Source: Solirubrobacter sp963848475
GTDB lineage: Bacteria; Actinomycetota; Thermoleophilia; Solirubrobacterales; Solirubrobacteraceae
DNA length: 64,000 nt
Reading direction: 5' to 3'
Assembly (NCBI GenBank): GCA_963848475.1
Contig: CAWKDW010000004.1
Span: 1 to 64,000 of the forward strand
This document shows, one piece after another, positions 1-9,303 of this stretch (position 1 is its first letter; every line of letters starts with the position of its first letter). Position numbers and translations under genes: made by a program. The notes beneath the pieces are model-generated. The model saw only the letters and a list, made by a program, of their open reading frames with translations. It ran no database searches and was not told where the DNA came from.

Positions 1-391
1 TCGGCGCGCGCGTCCTCGAGCTCCGCCCACTCGAGGTGGAAGAACAGCAGCGCGGTCTCGATCGCCGTGCCCTTGTCCTCCACGCGCTGCAACAACGCGC
101 CGTTCGCCGGGACGGCGTGTCGAGCGTGAAGAGAGATGCGCGTAGGTGCCGGCGCGGCCGGCGGCCTCCTCGATCTCGGCGAGCTCGTGCAGGGCGGCAC
201 AAGGCTCGGCGCCGCGATCGTGGCGAGCTTGCCGGCGTAGCGGGCGGCGAAGGCGTCGGCGCGGCGCTTGGCCTCGTCGAGCAGCGCGTCGACGGCGGCC
301 TGGGGGTCGTCCCCGCACCGTCCAGCAGGTGGGAGAGGTCCCACGCGACCTCTTGCAGATCGGGATCGGTGACGGTGTCCGGGGCAGTCAT
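1..391 (-). pseudogene. M3-family oligoendopeptidase F, N-terminal part, frameshifted, cut by window edge
   Basis: Reading from ATG at 391 the protein starts MTAPDTVTDPDLQEVAWDLS, a typical start of actinobacterial PepF-like M3 metallopeptidases. Further pieces in other frames fit the same family: DALLDEAKRRADAFAARYAG, LHELAEIEEAAGRAGTYAHL, then VEDKGTAIETALLFFHLEW. At least three frame changes are needed within 390 bp, so the gene is either decayed or badly sequenced. The catalytic HExxH region would lie beyond position 1. The family cleaves oligopeptides in the cytoplasm. The start lies 11 bp downstream of the TetR stop, so the two may be co-transcribed. Family assignment is good; functional state is unknown. 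Confidence 0.7.
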
Positions 392-401
392 GCCCCAAAG
401 A

Positions 402-990
402 CTAGGAGAGCAGGTCGGAAGCGGCCCCGAGGCGCTCGCGGCCCGCAGGCCGTCGATGATGATCGTCAAGTGCCGGCGCCAGGCGTCGGGGCAGGTGGCT
501 TGCGGGCGCCGATCCGATGCCGCACATGAACATCGCGACGTCGTCGATCACCAGGTCCGGGCGCAGCTCGCCGGAGGCCTGCGCGCGGCGCATCAGCTCG
601 CCCAACGTGTTGTTCATGTCCTGCTCGATCTCGGCGGCCATCGGCATCGGGCCGGGGAGCTCGCCCATGATCTCGGTGAACGCGCGGTCGCGGGCGGAGC
701 TCCGCACCCGCCCACAGCGTCTCGGTGAGTGCCTCCCACGGATCGGCGCGCTCCAGCGCCGCCTTGCCCACGCGACAGCGCTCGAAGCGTCGAGCGCGAG
801 CGCCTCGATCAGCGCCTCCTTCGTCGGGAAGTGCCGGTAGACGGTGCCGACGCCCACGCCCGCCCGGCGCGCGACGTCGTCCATCTGCGCCTCGTGCCCA
901 TGCTCGGCGAAGACGACCCGGGCGGCGGCCAGCACCCGCTCGCGATTGCGCCGCGCGTCGGCTCTCAGCGGGCGAGGTGCGAGCGGACAT
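402..990 (-). pseudogene. TetR-family transcriptional regulator, frameshifted
   Basis: The N-terminal helix-turn-helix is clear (RNRERVLAAARVVFAEHGHE, then VGVGTVYRHFPTKEALIEAL), as expected for a TetR repressor. The C-terminal half is split: LERADPWEALTETLWAGAEL is in one frame and ITEIMGELPG-type sequence (FTEIMGELPGPMPMAAEIEQ) in another, with a further break near the stop. The ATG at 990 is 6 nt downstream of a -10 hexamer TACAGT (997-1002, minus strand), a leaderless layout, but it needs one frame change to join the HTH frame. The gene is divergent from the MFS exporter at 1081, the usual arrangement for a drug-responsive repressor controlling its exporter. Most likely TetR family; the ligand is unknown. 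Confidence 0.75.
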
Positions 991-996
991 AGGACG

Positions 997-1053
997 ACTG
1001 TAGGGCTTGACAACCGGAACGTCAATTCCGTATCGTCTAATCGAAACCGGAAC
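997..1053 (+). promoter_or_regulatory. Divergent promoter and candidate TetR operator
   Basis: Toward the exporter there is TTGACA (1007-1012) and TATCGT (1031-1036), 18 bp apart. Between them lies the inverted repeat CGGAA-N6-TTCCG (1015-1030), and AACCGGAAC occurs twice (1012-1020, 1045-1053). The minus-strand -10 TACAGT (997-1002) serves the regulator. A palindrome in the -35/-10 spacer is where a TetR repressor usually binds; binding is inferred. Confidence 0.55.
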
Positions 1054-1080
1054 TCCCTCTCCCTTCCTCCCCAGGTCACC

Positions 1081-2476
1081 ATGTCTTCCTCCCACAGACG
1101 GCGCTGGCTCGCGCTCGCGCTCCTCGCGGCGGCGCAGTTCGTCGTCGTCCTCGACGCGTCGATCGTCAACGTCGCGCTGCCCTCGATCGGCAGGGCGCTC
1201 GACTTCTCGCAGGACAACCTGTCGTGGGTCGTCAACGCCTACATGCTCACGTTCGGCGGCTTCCTGCTGCTCGGCGGCCGGATGGCCGACCGCTCGGCGG
1301 CGCAGGATGTTCATCGTCGGCCTGGTCGTCTTCGCCGGCGCCTCGCTTGCGGGCGGGCTCGCCCAGAGCGACGTCTGGCTGATCGCCGCGCGCGCCGTCC
1401 AGGGCCTCGGCGCCGCGCTGCTCTCCCCCGCCGCCCTGTCGCTCGTCACGGTGATCTTCGCCGAGGGCGCGGAGCGCAACAAGGCGCTCGGCGTCTGGGG
1501 CGCGGTCGCCGGCTCCGGCGGCGCCGCGGGCGTGCTGCTCGGCGGCATGCTCACCGAGTGGGCCGGCTGGGGATGGGTGCTGTTCGTCAACGTGCCGATC
1601 GGGCTCGCCGCCGCGTTCCTCGCGCCGCGCCTGCTGCCCGAGCGCGCAACGAAGGCGCGCGCCACTTCGACATCGCCGGCGCGGTCAGCGTCACCGCCGG
1701 GCCTCTCGCTGCTCGTCTACTCGCTGGTCAACGCCAACCAGGCGGGCTGGGGCTCGGGCACGACGCTCGGGCTGCTCGCGATCGCCATCGCGCTGCTCGT
1801 CGGCTTCGTGGTGATCGAGCGCCGCACGCGCGCACCGCTGGTGCCGTTCCCGGGCATCTTCCGCCACCGCACGATCGTCGGCATCAACATCACCGGCTGC
1901 TGATCGCGATGGCGCTGTTCTCGATGTTCTTCTTCATCTCGCTCTACATGCAGCAGGTGCTCGGCTACGACGCGCTCAAGGCCGGCCTCGCCTACCTGCC
2001 GCTGGCCGTCGGCATCATCGTCTCGGCCGGACTGGCGTCCACGCTGACGACGCGCTTCGGCGTCAAGCCGGTGCTGGTCTTCGGCCTGATCCTGACCGCG
2101 ATCGGCCTGCTTCTGGTTCGCGCAGATCTCGCCGACCGGCAGCTACGTCGGCGACATCCTGTTCCCGGCGCTGATCTCGGCCTTCGGCCTCGGCTTCTCG
2201 TTCGTGCCGATGACCGTCGCCGCGGTGGCGGGCGTCGAGCCGCACGAGGCGGGCCTCGCGTCCGGCCTGATCAACACCAGCCAGCAGGTCGGCGGCGCGC
2301 TCGGCCTCGCGATCCTCGCCGCGATCGCCAACGCCCGCACCGACTCCTTGACCGAGTCCGGCAGCTCGCTGCCGGTCGCGCTGACCGAGGGCTTTCAGAC
2401 GGCGCTGCTGGTCGGCGCAGGCTTCGCGGTGATCGGCGCGATCCTCGCGTTCGCGCTGGTCGCGGCCGCGACGTAG
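1081..2476 (+). pseudogene. DHA2-type (EmrB/QacA) multidrug MFS transporter, several frameshifts
   Basis: The start is ATG at 1081. The first segment has the DHA2 N-terminus: QFVVVLDASIVNVALPSIG, then WVVNAYMLTFGGFLLLGGRM. It continues in a second frame from about 1308 (RAVQGLGAALLSPAALSLVT), dips into the first frame for HFDIAGAVSVTAG near 1670, returns, and shifts again near 1900 and 2118 before ending AILAFALVAAAT at 2476. The total length fits a 14-helix proton-coupled drug exporter of about 465 residues. Five frame changes with all membrane segments preserved look more like consensus error than decay. It is divergent from a TetR gene, so repressor-controlled efflux is the likely role. 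Substrate unknown. Confidence 0.8.
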
Positions 2477-2515
2477 AGCCGCAGTCGCACGAAGAGGGCG
2501 GCGAGCTGGTGCCCG

Positions 2516-3322
2516 TCACGTCGTAGCGAGAAACGCGCGCCAGACCTCGATCTGGAGCGAGCGCGCCTCGACCCAGAGCGCGAGCTCGCCCGGGTCGAGT
2601 TCGATCCCGGAGGCGGCGAGAGCCGCCTCCGCGCGCTCGCCGCCGTCACGGCCGGTCAGCAGGCAGGCGGCGTCCCAGCCCAGCGGGCCGAGGCACGTGT
2701 CCTCCCAGTCGTTCCAGAGCGGCCCGTCGGGGCCGTTGAGCACGTTGTTGAGGTGCGCGTCGCCGTGCAGCGGGCGGATCGGGGAGCGCAGCTCGCCGAG
2801 CGTCCGGTGCAGCTCCTCGATGCGCTCGAGCAGCTTCAGCGCGAGCACGGGGTCCATCGACTCCTCGGCCGCGAGCCGCGCGAGCAGGGCCTCGGCCTCG
2901 GTGACGCCGGACAGCACGGCGAGCGAGCCGCGGAAGTCCCGCAGCGCCTCGTGGCAGTCGCGCAGCGCCTCGCCCGCGGCGACCGGGTCGACCGGCTCGC
3001 CGGTCACCGGCACGTAGGTCCAGAAGCTGAGGACGCGGCCCTCGTGCTCGTACGGGCCGGGATCGATCTCGGCGCTGGGCGCGACGACCGGCATGCCGGC
3101 CCGAGCGAGATGCGCGGCGATCGCCAGCTCGCGCTGCTGCCAGGTCGTCCCGGGCCGCACGCGCGAGATCGTCCCCGCGACACGCGCGACCACCGGCGCC
3201 GGGCGCAGGTGGATGAAGACGTTGAGCTGGTCGCGCAGGATGACCGGGTCGGTCACGCGCAGGCCGTTGGCCTGCGCGACCGCGACGGCCGCGTTCAGCG
3301 CGCCGCCGTCTGCCACGCCCAT
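2516..3322 (-). CDS. Aminoglycoside phosphotransferase (APH)-family kinase
   Basis: 268 residues. The kinase core motif is LHGDAHLNNVL (catalytic Asp, about residue 180) followed by LWNDWEDTCLGPLGWD, which carries the metal-binding Asp. This is the APH/choline-kinase fold, which phosphorylates a hydroxyl on a small substrate with ATP. Few members confer resistance; chromosomal copies like this usually have unknown substrates. The ATG at 3322 lies 28 bp inside the preceding DoxX-like gene, so the two are probably co-translated; a start further in is possible. Nothing in the sequence identifies the substrate. Confidence 0.8.
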   Translation of the reverse strand: MGVADGGALNAAVAVAQANGLRVTDPVILRDQLNVFIHLRPAPVVARVAGTISRVRPGTTWQQRELAIAAHLARAGMPVVAPSAEIDPGPYEHEGRVLSFWTYVPVTGEPVDPVAAGEALRDCHEALRDFRGSLAVLSGVTEAEALLARLAAEESMDPVLALKLLERIEELHRTLGELRSPIRPLHGDAHLNNVLNGPDGPLWNDWEDTCLGPLGWDAACLLTGRDGGERAEAALAASGIELDPGELALWVEARSLQIEVWRAFLATT

Positions 3323-3648
3323 GCGATCAGCGCCACCTGGATCGGGAGTCGCGCCCACAGCAGCGGCTCGGGGATCTGCTCGAAGCGCTCGGCGTGGACC
3401 GCCATCTCGACGTTGGCGGGGAAGACGGCGACCAGCGTGGCGATCAGCAACCAGCCCGCGGGGCGCGCGGTGCGGTCCGACAGGACGCCGATGCCGCCGG
3501 CGAGCTCCGCGACGCCGCTCGCGTAGACCAGCTCGCGGTGCGCGGGCAGGTAGTCCGGCACGATCGCCTCGTACATGCGCGGCCTCAGGAAGTGCAGCAC
3601 GCCGGCGGCGATGAAGGTGACGCCGAGGGCGGTGCGGGCGCGGGACAT
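3295..3648 (-). CDS. DoxX-like small membrane protein
   Basis: 117 residues with about four hydrophobic segments and the conserved pattern LHFLRPRMYEAIVPDYLP near residue 20, then AELAGGIGVL. This matches DoxX/DoxD-like integral membrane proteins, of mostly unknown function; some take part in redox or thiosulfate metabolism. A -10 hexamer TACTCT lies at 3656-3661 on the minus strand, exactly 7 nt before ATG 3648, so the mRNA is probably leaderless. It overlaps the APH-family gene downstream, forming a two-gene operon. Function not assigned. Confidence 0.75.
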   Translation of the reverse strand: MSRARTALGVTFIAAGVLHFLRPRMYEAIVPDYLPAHRELVYASGVAELAGGIGVLSDRTARPAGWLLIATLVAVFPANVEMAVHAERFEQIPEPLLWARLPIQVALIAWAWQTAAR

Positions 3649-3689
3649 CGGTGTGAGAGTACGAGCGTCCCGCGCCCGGCGGATGAGGC

Positions 3690-3860
3690 TTACTTGCGCA
3701 CTGTGACCATGAGCACGGATGAGCCCGCGCCCTGGCGGCCGGAGTCGCCGGCCCAGCGGGCGACGAACTCGGTGCTGCCCGAGGCGTTGAACGTCGCCGT
3801 GAAGCGGCCGCCGTTGGCACCCGCGGTCACGACCTACTCCAGGAAAGCCCTGGTATTCAC
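3690..3860 (-). pseudogene. Remnant of a secreted protein: SD and start joined to a C-terminal Ig-like fragment
   Basis: On the minus strand a good Shine-Dalgarno (GAGGAG) precedes GTG at 3860, but that frame stops after eight codons (VNTRAFLE, TAG at 3836-3834). Directly downstream a frame reads ANGGRFTATFNASGSTEFVA, then RWAGDSGRQGAGSSVL, ending VTVRK with TAA at 3692-3690. That pattern is the C-terminal strand set of bacterial Ig-like (Big) repeats seen in secreted actinobacterial proteins. The likeliest reading is a gene that lost its middle by deletion; a wholly mis-assembled gene is the alternative. Confidence 0.4.
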
Positions 3861-3874
3861 GTACTTCTCCTCTC

Positions 3875-3891
3875 GGTTGCTGCTTGCAACC
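3875..3891 (-). terminator. Small hairpin after the phosphoesterase gene
   Basis: GGTTGC-TGCTT-GCAACC, a perfect 6-bp stem with a 5-nt loop, lies 19 bp past the phosphoesterase stop. There is no strong U tract, so the terminator role is tentative. Confidence 0.35.
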
Positions 3892-3909
3892 CAAACGGAG
3901 GAGTGCGGG

Positions 3910-5379
3910 TTATGTTGCGACGAAGAGGCGAACATTGCGGTCCTTGCGCGCGCCCGCGAAGTGCTGCGGGCGCCCGCCCTGGGCGTCGAGGAACGCGAGC
4001 TCGCGGGAGACGCCCGCGAGGCCCTTGCCGTCGTGATCGACCATCCACGTCTCGAGCGCCACGCCCGCGTTGGTCTCGCGCAGCCGGAACATGCGCGCCT
4101 GCTGCGGGAAGTCGGCGAGCGAGGAGGTGCTGATGCGCCAGTAGCGGCCGTGCTCTCGATCCGGTTCTTGTGCGAGTTGCCCGCGATCGTCGCGACGACG
4201 CGGGGATGCTCGTCCAGCACCGCGAGCGCCTCGTCGGTCAGCGGGTTGTGGGAGAGGACGACGACCCAGCGATCGCCGGCCCGCGCGAGCTGGGCGCGCA
4301 GCCACTCGATCTGCGCCGGGGCGATCCGGGCCTGGCTGGTGCCGTCGCGGTTGACGGTGTCGACCATGATCGCCCGCACCTTCGGACCGAGATCCGCCGT
4401 GTAGTCCATGCTCGGGTGGCCGAGCCGGCGCTCGGCCTCACCGGGCGCGTTGAGCCGGCGCTTGCCGTCGGCGGGGACCTGGATCGTGTCGAGCGGGATG
4501 GCGCCGCCGAGCAGCGCGGCGACCGCCTCCTTGGCGTTCGCCTCCTCGCGCGGCGGCTCCAGATCGGGATCGAGCGAGGGGACGAGCCGGTCGCCCGTGG
4601 CGAAGGCGTCGATCTCCGGCGTGACGGGAACCTCGCCCTGGGCCAGCACGTCGTGGTTGCCGACCAGCGGGTACCAGGGCGCCTTGAGGCCCTGCGCCTT
4701 GAACGGGCGCTGCGCGGCGGCGAGCGCGCCGGGGTGCGTCGGGGCGTCGTGGTCGGGGCGGTAGTAGAAGGGGTCGGCGGAGTCCGGCGCCTGGACGCCG
4801 TCGTAGCCCTTGGCGCCGCTGTCGGGGTCGACCGTCTTGCCGTTCAGCGTCGCGAGCGCCTGCGTCAGCTCGTTGCGCTGCGCGTTGTCGGTGATGTCGC
4901 CGGTGACGAAGACGGCCTGCGGCTTCTCGCGGTTGAGCGCGCGGACCGCCGCGTCGAGCACCTGCGTGGAGAACGCCTCCTGGGGCCGGAAGGTGGAGGT
5001 GAACGGCGCGCCGGTGCGATCGAGGAACGGCACCCGCGCGGGCGACTCCTCGTCGCGGACATGGGTGTCGGTGAGCTGCCCGAAGGTCGCGAGGGTCTTG
5101 CCGAGCTTCGCGGGCTCGCCGCGATCGCGTCAGCGGCTCGCCCGGCCCGGGGTCGAGGAACCCGTCGCCGTCGGGATCGACGAGCGTGGCGGTGAGGGTC
5201 GAGCCGGCGGTGGGCGAAGCGGCGGGGCGATCGCCGCCGCAGGCCGCGAGGGCGAGGGCGAGCGGGACGAGGGCGAGCGCGGCGAGGCGCGCGGCGCCGC
5301 GGCGGGCGCGCGGCGCGCGCGACGGCGCGCGGCGGCACGACGGCGGCGGCGCGACCGCCGTGTGGCGAGGGCGGCGCAT
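3910..5379 (-). pseudogene. Lipoprotein calcineurin-like metallophosphoesterase, frameshifted
   Basis: From ATG 5379 there is an Arg-rich start, a hydrophobic stretch and a lipobox (LALAAC followed by GG), so the product should be a membrane-anchored lipoprotein. The phosphoesterase motifs follow in another frame: FVTGDITDNAQ, WYPLVGNHDVLAQG (metal-binding GNHD), VVLSHNPLTD and TIAGNSHKN. The end (ALETWMVDHDGKGLAG to VRLFVAT) is in a third frame, with breaks near 5120 and 4155. This resembles the PPA1498-type metallophosphoesterases of actinobacteria. Its ATG overlaps the stop of the upstream permease (TGATG), so the three genes 8445 to 3910 form one operon. Substrate unknown. Confidence 0.75.
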
Positions 5380-7637
5380 CACTCCTCCCTCAGCCCCGCG
5401 ACGATCGGCTCGCGCAGCACGCGCCGCGCGACCAGCGCCGTGGCGAGGATCGCGAGCGCCACGAGGCCGCCGGCGACCAGCGCGATCTGGCCGAGCGTGG
5501 GGGCGAGCGGGAGCGCGGCGAAGCCCGCCGCGAGGTGCGCGACGAGCGGGCCGAAGGCGACGACTTCGAGCACGATGCCCGCGGCGGCCGCCGGGATCGC
5601 GACCGCGACCGCCGCTCCGGCGAGCACGAGGCCGACCGTCGGCGCGTCGGCTCCGCAGGCGCGCAGCAGGGCGACCGCGCCGCGGCGCTCGCGGGCGGTG
5701 ACGGTCAGGGCCTGGACGAGCGCGTAGAGGCAGACGAGGCCGACCGCCAGGCCGACGCCGCGCAGGACCGCGGCGAGGACGGCGAGGAAGGCGGCGTTGT
5801 CGGTCTGGGCGGCGCCGACGGCCTGGGGCCGCGCGCCGATGCCGACCAGTTCGCGGGTCACCGCGGCAGGGTCGGCTCCGGAGTCCAGGCGCACGACGAC
5901 CTGCGGGTTGAGGTCCGGGCGCAACTCGAGCAGCCGATCGGGGCGCACCCAGGCGATCCGGCCGTCGTTCTCCAGCGCGCGCACGATGCCGCTGACGCGG
6001 AAGCGGACCTCGCCGCCGTCGGGGATCTGCGCCGCGAGCACGGAGCCCGGGCGCAGGCCGAGCGCGTCGGCCATCCCGACGCCGACCTCGACCTCGTCCG
6101 GCCCCCGGATCCGGCGGCCCTCGGCGAGCGGCGGGTCCTCGAAGTCCGTGTGGTCGCCGGGGTAGGCGATCAGCCGCACCGGCTCGCCGAGCCGGAACGA
6201 GTCGGCCGCGTCGATGCTGTAGCGCTGGCCGACGGCATCGACTCCCGGCAGCCGCGCGGCCTCGCCGAGCGACCCTTGGTCGAGTGAGACCGCGAGCTGG
6301 TAGCGCTTGCCGACCGTCCCCGGGTCCTAGCGCAGCCGCTCCAGCAGCGACGCGAGCGCAAGCATCAGCGTCACGACCCCGGCGCAGACGGCGATCGTCG
6401 CCACCGCCGCGAACCAGCGCCCGCGAGCGGCGGTGGCGAAGCGCGCGCCGAGGGCGAGCAGGCCGCCCGGGCCCCGCGGCCGCGGGTGAGGTGGGCGAGG
6501 TCTCCGCCACGCAGGATCTCGACCGGCGGGCGGCGGGCGGCGCGCCAGGCCGGCCAGGTCGCCGCGGCGACGACGACGGCCACGACCACGAGCAAGGCCA
6601 TCAGCAGCGGAGCGATGAGCGCGGGGCCGGGGCCGAGCTCGTTCAAGGCGGCGAGGAGGTCGGCGGCCGGGCGCGCGACGACCAGCGCGCCCACGACGAT
6701 GCCGAGCGCCGCGGCCGGGACGGCGACGACACCGGCCTCGACCGCCTGCTGCGCCGCGATCCGCCCGGGGCCGAACCCGAGCGCGCGCTGGACGCCGAAG
6801 CCGGTCAGACGCCGCTGCACTTCGGCGTGCGCTCCGGCGGCGAGCATCGTCCCCGCCGCGACCAGGGCCACCAGGGAGAACGCGATCAGCAGGGAGATCA
6901 CGATGCCCGCGGCCTGGGAGAGCAGGATCTGCACGCCCGTGCGGGTGATGAACTGCAGCTTGCCGAGCCCGAAGGCGACGGCGCGCGCCTGGGTCAGCGT
7001 CACGTCGGCCTTCGACGGGTCGTTGAGCCAGAGCAGCGCCGTGTTCGGGACGCACGCGGCGCGAGAGCTCGAAGGCGTTGATGAACTCCTGCTCGGTCAC
7101 ATAGACCCGCGCGGCCTTCGCCAGCGGATAGGCGACGTTGTCGGGCGAGACGGCGATCCCCGCGACCTTCAACGGCCCGAGGCCGTCGGCGGCCAACGTG
7201 TCGCCGACGGAGAGATCCCACTCACGCGCCAGGCCACGCTCGACGACGACCTCACCGACCGACCCGTCGCGCAGGTCACGGCCGTCGGTGATCACGTAGC
7301 CGCGGCGGCCGCCGAGCAGCGCGGTGATCGCCCCCTTGCCCGTCCGGTGCGGGCCGAACGCGAGCTGGCGGTCGAGCTGCTCGTTGCGGTAGGAGCGCGC
7401 CTGCAGGTTCGGTAGGGCGGAGACACGCGGATCGACCTCGCGCAGCGGCGCGCGCGTGAAGCGGGCGATCACGTCGGGCAGGTCGGACTGCTCGGCGGAG
7501 CGATCGAAGCCGGTCGCGAGCGAGTAGCCGACCGTCGTCGCGGTGCCGACCACCAGAGAGGCCGCGAGGACGCCGAGCGCGGCCAGCAGCGTCCGGCCGC
7601 GACGGGCGCGCAGGGCGGCGATCGCGTCGCGGATCAC
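5379..7637 (-). pseudogene. FtsX/MacB-type ABC transporter permease, two frameshifts and an in-frame TAG
   Basis: The start is GTG 7637 (MIRDAIAALRARRGRTLLAA), a typical FtsX-family N-terminal helix. Frame changes occur near 7050 and 6475. After the hydrophobic run VATIAVCAGVVTLMLALASL the frame hits TAG at 6329-6327, yet the same frame continues with family-like sequence (DPGTVGKRYQLAVSLDQ onward) through a second FtsX domain to TGA at 5381-5379. The whole has the layout of a large two-FtsX-domain permease of about 750 residues. It follows an ATPase gene and would form an exporter or mechanotransmission complex. The nonsense codon may be a base-call error. Confidence 0.75.
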
Positions 7638-7773
7638 GCTGCCGCTCCGCGCCGCGGCGCGCCACGGAACGCGGGCCGGGCGCCGGCGGCCGCGGCCGAC
7701 GCGTGCCGGGTGGCGGCGGGCGCGGCGCCGACCACGGACGCGCCGCGCCGCGCAACGGCGGCAGCGCGCCCGC

Positions 7774-8445
7774 TCACGCCGCGACCAACCGCCCGTCGCG
7801 CAGCGTCAGCACGCGGTCGGCGATCGCGGCCGACGCGCTCTCGTGCGTGACCATCACGACCGCGCGGCCCTCCGACGCGCCCGCCCGCAGCAGGCGCAGG
7901 ACCTCGGCGCCGGCCTCCACGTCGAGGTTGCCCGTCGGCTCGTCGGCCAGCAGCACGTCCGGATCGTTGACGAGCGCGCGGGCGATCGCGAAGCGCTGCT
8001 GCTCGCCGCCGGAGAGCTGGTGCGGCAGCGAGTCGGCGACCGGGCGCAGCCCGAGGCCGTCGATCAGCGCACGCCCGCGCGCGGCCGCGTCCGGCGAGGC
8101 GCCACGGACACGCCCGGCCAGGAGCACGTTCGCCTCGCCACTCAGCTCGGGCAGCAGGTGGAAGAACTGGAAGACGAACCCGATCCGCTGCCGCCGCAGC
8201 CGGCTCAGCGCGCGCTCGCCCGAGCCGGTCACCCGCTCGCCCGCGACGGTGATCGTGCCCGCCTCGCAACGGTCGAGCCCGCCGATCAGGTGCAGGAACG
8301 TCGACTTGCCGGTACCGGAGCGGCCGAGGATCGCGACGATCTCGCCGGCCTCCACGTGCAGCGACGCCCCATCGAGCACGCGACGCGCGGCTCGCCCTGA
8401 CCCGTAGGTCTTGACGACGCCGTCGGCGGCGATGACGGCGGCCAT
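7774..8445 (-). CDS. ABC transporter ATP-binding protein (LolD/MacB type)
   Basis: 223 residues with Walker A GRSGTGKST, the MacB-subfamily Q-loop region GFVFQFFHLLPELSG, signature LSGGEQQR, and Walker B VLLADEPTGNLD followed by an H-loop His in VMVTHES. It pairs with the FtsX-type permease downstream (about 136 bp of GC-rich DNA between them). A -10 hexamer TACGGT (8453-8458, minus strand) lies 7 nt before ATG 8445, so the transcript is likely leaderless. It is divergent from the ArsR gene at 8528. Substrate not predictable. Confidence 0.9.
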   Translation of the reverse strand: MAAVIAADGVVKTYGSGRAARRVLDGASLHVEAGEIVAILGRSGTGKSTFLHLIGGLDRCEAGTITVAGERVTGSGERALSRLRRQRIGFVFQFFHLLPELSGEANVLLAGRVRGASPDAAARGRALIDGLGLRPVADSLPHQLSGGEQQRFAIARALVNDPDVLLADEPTGNLDVEAGAEVLRLLRAGASEGRAVVMVTHESASAAIADRVLTLRDGRLVAA

Positions 8446-8486
8446 GTCTCCCACCGTAGACCGCTCCCTAAAGCGGACCTCAGGGC

Positions 8487-8520
8487 TTGACATTCCGGCA
8501 TTCGTAAGTTTATGCTTACG
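8487..8520 (+). promoter_or_regulatory. arsR-type promoter with palindromic operator
   Basis: TTGACA (8487-8492) and TATGCT (8511-8516) are 18 bp apart. The inverted repeat CGTAAG-N6-CTTACG (8503-8520) covers the -10 box just before the ArsR start. This fits autorepression by the gene at 8528; binding is inferred. Confidence 0.55.
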
Positions 8521-8527
8521 GTAAGCC

Positions 8528-8824
8528 ATGACTAACGGAATGGACGCGCTTGGGGATCCGACGCGCCGGGCGATCTTCGAGCGCCTGGCCGCCGGACCGC
8601 GCGCGGTCGGCGAGCTCGCGGACGAGCTCCCGGTCAGCCGCCCGGCCGTGTCGCAGCACCTGAAGGTGCTCAAGGACGCGGGCCTCGTCGTCGACCGCAA
8701 GGCCGGGACCCGCCGCATCTATCAGCTCGATCCGCAAGGGATCGGAGCGCTGCGCGCCTACTTCGACGCGTTCTGGCTGCAGGCCCTGACCGCCTTCAAG
8801 GACGCGGTCGAGAACCCCACGTAG
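8528..8824 (+). CDS. ArsR-family repressor linked to an SRPBCC protein
   Basis: 98 residues, a plain winged helix: ALGDPTRRAIFERLAAGPRA, then recognition helix SRPAVSQHLKVLKDAGLV. It has no cysteine metal site, so it is the ArsR subgroup that accompanies AHSA1/SRPBCC genes rather than a metal sensor. The SRPBCC gene follows 11 bp downstream. It has its own promoter with an overlapping palindrome. The inducer is unknown. Confidence 0.88.
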   Translation: MTNGMDALGDPTRRAIFERLAAGPRAVGELADELPVSRPAVSQHLKVLKDAGLVVDRKAGTRRIYQLDPQGIGALRAYFDAFWLQALTAFKDAVENPT

Positions 8825-8835
8825 GAGGTCGGACG

Positions 8836-9303
8836 ATGCAGGCCGCAACAGACTCCGCGGTGCGCCGCGAGATCACCGTCAACGCTCCGCTCCAGCGGGC
8901 GTTCACGGTGTTCACGGAGCGCTTCGACACCTGGTGGCCGCGCGGCCATCACATCCTCGCGGCCGAGCTCGACCGCGCGATCATCGAGCCGAGGCCCGGC
9001 GGGCGCTGGTACGAGCGGGGGGTCGACGGCAGCGAGTGCGACTGGGGCGAGGTGCTCGCCTGGGAGCCGCCGCACCGGCTCGTGCTCAGCTGGCGGCTCG
9101 ACGGCACGTGGACCAAGGAGACCGACCCCGACCGCTACAGCGAGATCGAGGTCACCTTCACGCCCGAGGGCGACGCGACCCGCGTCACCCTCGTTCACGA
9201 TCACTTCGAACGCCAGACCGCCGCGGCCGCCCTGCGTGAGGGCGTCGGCGGCGAGGCCGGCTGGAACGGCCTGCTGAAGGCCTACGCCGACGTGGTCGGC
9301 TGA
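8836..9303 (+). CDS. SRPBCC (AHSA1-like) domain protein
   Basis: 155 residues of the Bet v1-like/AHSA1 fold: an N-terminal strand with VNAPLQRAFTVFTERFDTWW, the GGRWYERGVDGSECDWGEVL region, and a C-terminal helix. Such proteins have a hydrophobic ligand pocket, and no specific activity can be read from the sequence. It sits in an operon with the ArsR gene 11 bp upstream. Its 3' end overlaps msrB, on the other strand, by 22 bp. Confidence 0.85.
   Translation: MQAATDSAVRREITVNAPLQRAFTVFTERFDTWWPRGHHILAAELDRAIIEPRPGGRWYERGVDGSECDWGEVLAWEPPHRLVLSWRLDGTWTKETDPDRYSEIEVTFTPEGDATRVTLVHDHFERQTAAAALREGVGGEAGWNGLLKAYADVVG

Noticed and set aside
1081..2476. Programmed frameshifting in the MFS gene
   Set aside because: Five breaks without slippery sites, and equal breaks in unrelated neighbours, point to sequence error.
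2516..3322. APH-family gene as an antibiotic-resistance gene
   Set aside because: Only general kinase motifs are present; most chromosomal members act on other substrates.
6327..6329. Stop-codon read-through or recoding of TAG
   Set aside because: TAG ends many intact genes here as a normal stop, and no tRNA or structure supports recoding.
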